Part shown: positions 23,036 through 24,039 of the stretch, piece by piece
Position numbering within the stretch: the stretch's first letter is position 1
Layout: every line of letters begins with the position of its first letter
DNA from: Cyclobacteriaceae bacterium
Lineage (GTDB): Bacteria; Bacteroidota; Bacteroidia; Cytophagales; Cyclobacteriaceae
Assembly: GCA_028289505.1 (NCBI GenBank)
Contig: JANQPK010000018.1
Span: forward strand, 1 to 24,039
DNA length: 24,039 nt
Reading direction: 5' to 3'
The notes under the pieces: generated by a model
Seen by the model: only the letters and a program-made list of their open reading frames with translations
What the model was told of the DNA's origin: nothing
Databases searched by the model: none
Made by a program: the position numbers and the translations under genes

Positions 23036-23053
23036 GTACTACATAAATAGTAC
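23036..23053. promoter_or_regulatory. Inverted repeat before the ABC operon (candidate GntR/YtrA-type operator)
   Basis: GTACTA (23036-23041), six spacer bases, then TAGTAC (23048-23053) form a perfect 6-6-6 inverted repeat ending 12 bases before the ATG of the ABC ATPase gene. The half-site resembles the GTAC/TAC-containing operators of YtrA-type GntR regulators that control ABC operons, but no regulator gene is in the window, so regulation by that family is inference. Confidence 0.5.
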
Positions 23054-23065
23054 ACTATAACAGAT

Positions 23066-23881
23066 ATGATAACTTTAAATAACCTGCAGTATTCCTATAC
23101 TTCTAGATCACCTTTGTTTCAGGATTTATCTCTACAATTAACAGGGGGTACCATTGTAGGATTATTAGGTAAAAATGGTAGCGGCAAAACTACCTTGATG
23201 AAATTAATCTGCGGACTGCTTTTTCCTAAGTCAGCAAACGTCGAGGTTTTGGGTCACTCACCCAGAACTCGAAACCCTAAGCTATTGCAATCAATTTTTT
23301 TCATTCCTGAGGAATTCCATCTTCCATCTCTGAATATCAATAAATATGTGCTGGCTAATAGCGGCTTCTATCCGAATTTTGATCATCAATTAATGAGCAA
23401 TTTATTGAGTGAGTGTGATCTTTCCGAAAACACCCCCATTAACCAGCTATCCTTTGGGCAGAAAAAGAAGTTTCTAATCACTTTTGGTTTGGCCACTAAA
23501 TGTCAACTCCTGCTTTTAGATGAACCGACCAACGGACTGGATATACCCTCAAAAAGTGTATTCAGAAGAATAGTAGCAGGATCACTAGATAAACACCAAT
23601 TGGTAATGATTTCCACCCACCAGGTAAAGGATATAGAAAACCTTATCGACACTATCCTAATCATCGATGGAGGGAATATCATTTTAAATAAGCCGCTCCA
23701 CCATATTACTTCTCAGATACAATGCTCCAAAATGTCTTCGGTCAAAGATGTTGAAGTGTTGTATAGTGAAGCCATCCCTGGAGGCTATCATGTTATAAGC
23801 CCCCAAACCAATGGAACCTCAATGATTGAGCTAGAATTGCTTTTCAATGCTGTGGTAAGCGGAAAACAGATCTTATCATGA
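23066..23881 (+). CDS. ABC transporter ATP-binding protein
   Basis: The 271-residue protein has all ABC ATPase motifs: Walker A GKNGSGKT (35-42), Q-loop region around SIFFIPEEFH, signature LSFGQ (128-132), Walker B LLLLDEP (148-154), D-loop around NGLDIP, and H-loop ISTHQ (His185). The C-terminal 70 residues are variable. It is the ATPase of a two-gene export-type transporter like those of the YtrB/EcsA/drug-export groups. Its stop (TGA 23879-23881) overlaps the permease start (ATG 23878-23880) in an ATGA arrangement, so the two are translationally coupled. A perfect inverted repeat sits 12 bases before the start. Substrate unknown. Confidence 0.93.
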   Translation: MITLNNLQYSYTSRSPLFQDLSLQLTGGTIVGLLGKNGSGKTTLMKLICGLLFPKSANVEVLGHSPRTRNPKLLQSIFFIPEEFHLPSLNINKYVLANSGFYPNFDHQLMSNLLSECDLSENTPINQLSFGQKKKFLITFGLATKCQLLLLDEPTNGLDIPSKSVFRRIVAGSLDKHQLVMISTHQVKDIENLIDTILIIDGGNIILNKPLHHITSQIQCSKMSSVKDVEVLYSEAIPGGYHVISPQTNGTSMIELELLFNAVVSGKQILS

Positions 23882-24039
23882 AACCAGATTCATCCATTCA
23901 ATTAAGCAGACTTTCGCTGTTGTTACAAAAATTTTGGATCTACAATGGGCGAACCATCATCATTACCCTCATAGCTACCGTAGGTGTAATTTTTCTGTTG
24001 CTATATGCTATCCAGATCATTACACAGTTTGAGACCTGG
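23878..24039 (+). CDS. ABC transporter permease, N-terminal part (cut by window edge)
   Basis: From ATG 23878, overlapping the ATPase stop, 54 codons run open to the window end. The translation starts MKPDSSIQLSRLSLLLQKFW and then has a hydrophobic helix (IITLIATVGVIFLLLYAIQI), consistent with the first transmembrane segment of an ABC-2-type permease. Identity rests on its position after the ATPase and the predicted helix; the rest is outside the window. Confidence 0.75.
   Translation, partial: MKPDSSIQLSRLSLLLQKFWIYNGRTIIITLIATVGVIFLLLYAIQIITQFETW

Noticed and set aside
22872..23060. A 62-codon ORF ending just before the ABC ATPase gene
   Set aside because: It overlaps the UDG-family start antisense and runs through the operator-like palindrome; the product looks random.
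1..24039. CRISPR array, tRNA/rRNA genes, transposases, integrases or phage genes
   Set aside because: No regularly spaced repeats, no structured RNA motifs and no such coding families were seen.

Overview
The window looks like chromosomal DNA of a member of the Bacteroidota, most likely a free-living Cytophagales-type marine or soil bacterium. The evidence is the mix of families (MbnP/MbnH pair, DUF2147 protein, secreted nucleoside hydrolase, M1 peptidase, secreted esterase lipoprotein, DUF418 protein, CNNM/DUF21 protein), lipoproteins with a strongly acidic stretch right after the lipobox cysteine, weak Shine-Dalgarno signals, several TTG/GTG starts, and moderate GC. The assignment is inferred from family content; there is no rRNA, tRNA or other marker gene. 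I see no CRISPR array, transposase, integrase or phage gene. No stretch longer than 300 bases lacks a gene; the largest gaps are 10022-10264 and 18495-18725.

Layout. (1) 1-2850, minus strand: a likely operon running leftwards, with a secreted purple-acid-phosphatase-like metallophosphatase, a small four-helix membrane protein whose start overlaps the phosphatase stop (ATGA), and an MFS transporter cut by the window edge. (2) 2945-8969, plus strand: a PhzF-family protein preceded by a tandem heptamer repeat, an outer-membrane-type barrel protein, an alpha/beta hydrolase overlapping a DinB-like protein, a DUF418 membrane protein, a CNNM-type CBS membrane protein and a DUF2147 secreted protein. 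(3) 8984-11663: a secreted nucleoside hydrolase (minus), a small secreted protein of unknown function (plus) and an ATP-grasp enzyme (minus). (4) 11847-15825: a secreted M1 zinc aminopeptidase convergent with a secreted esterase-like lipoprotein. (5) 15906-18494, minus strand: an uncharacterised protein, then a short-chain-dehydrogenase-like protein lacking the usual Tyr/Lys pair, followed 11 bases later by an ECF-type sigma factor with a cysteine-bearing C-terminal extension. (6) 18726-20587, plus strand: an MbnP-like lipoprotein and its MbnH-like di-heme partner. (7) 20710-22119: a small module of a lipocalin-size protein, a Spy/CpxP-like periplasmic protein and a divergent HxlR regulator, bracketed by two near-identical 16-base sequences. 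(8) 22337-24039: a uracil-DNA-glycosylase-superfamily protein (minus) and an ABC transporter operon (ATPase, then permease cut by the window end) with a perfect 6-6-6 inverted repeat just before its start, which looks like an operator.

The genes are mostly ordinary housekeeping and accessory functions. The parts most deserving a second look are the MbnP/MbnH pair outside any methanobactin cluster, the SDR-like/sigma factor pair with no visible anti-sigma gene, the operator-like palindrome before the ABC operon, and the repeat-bracketed HxlR module.
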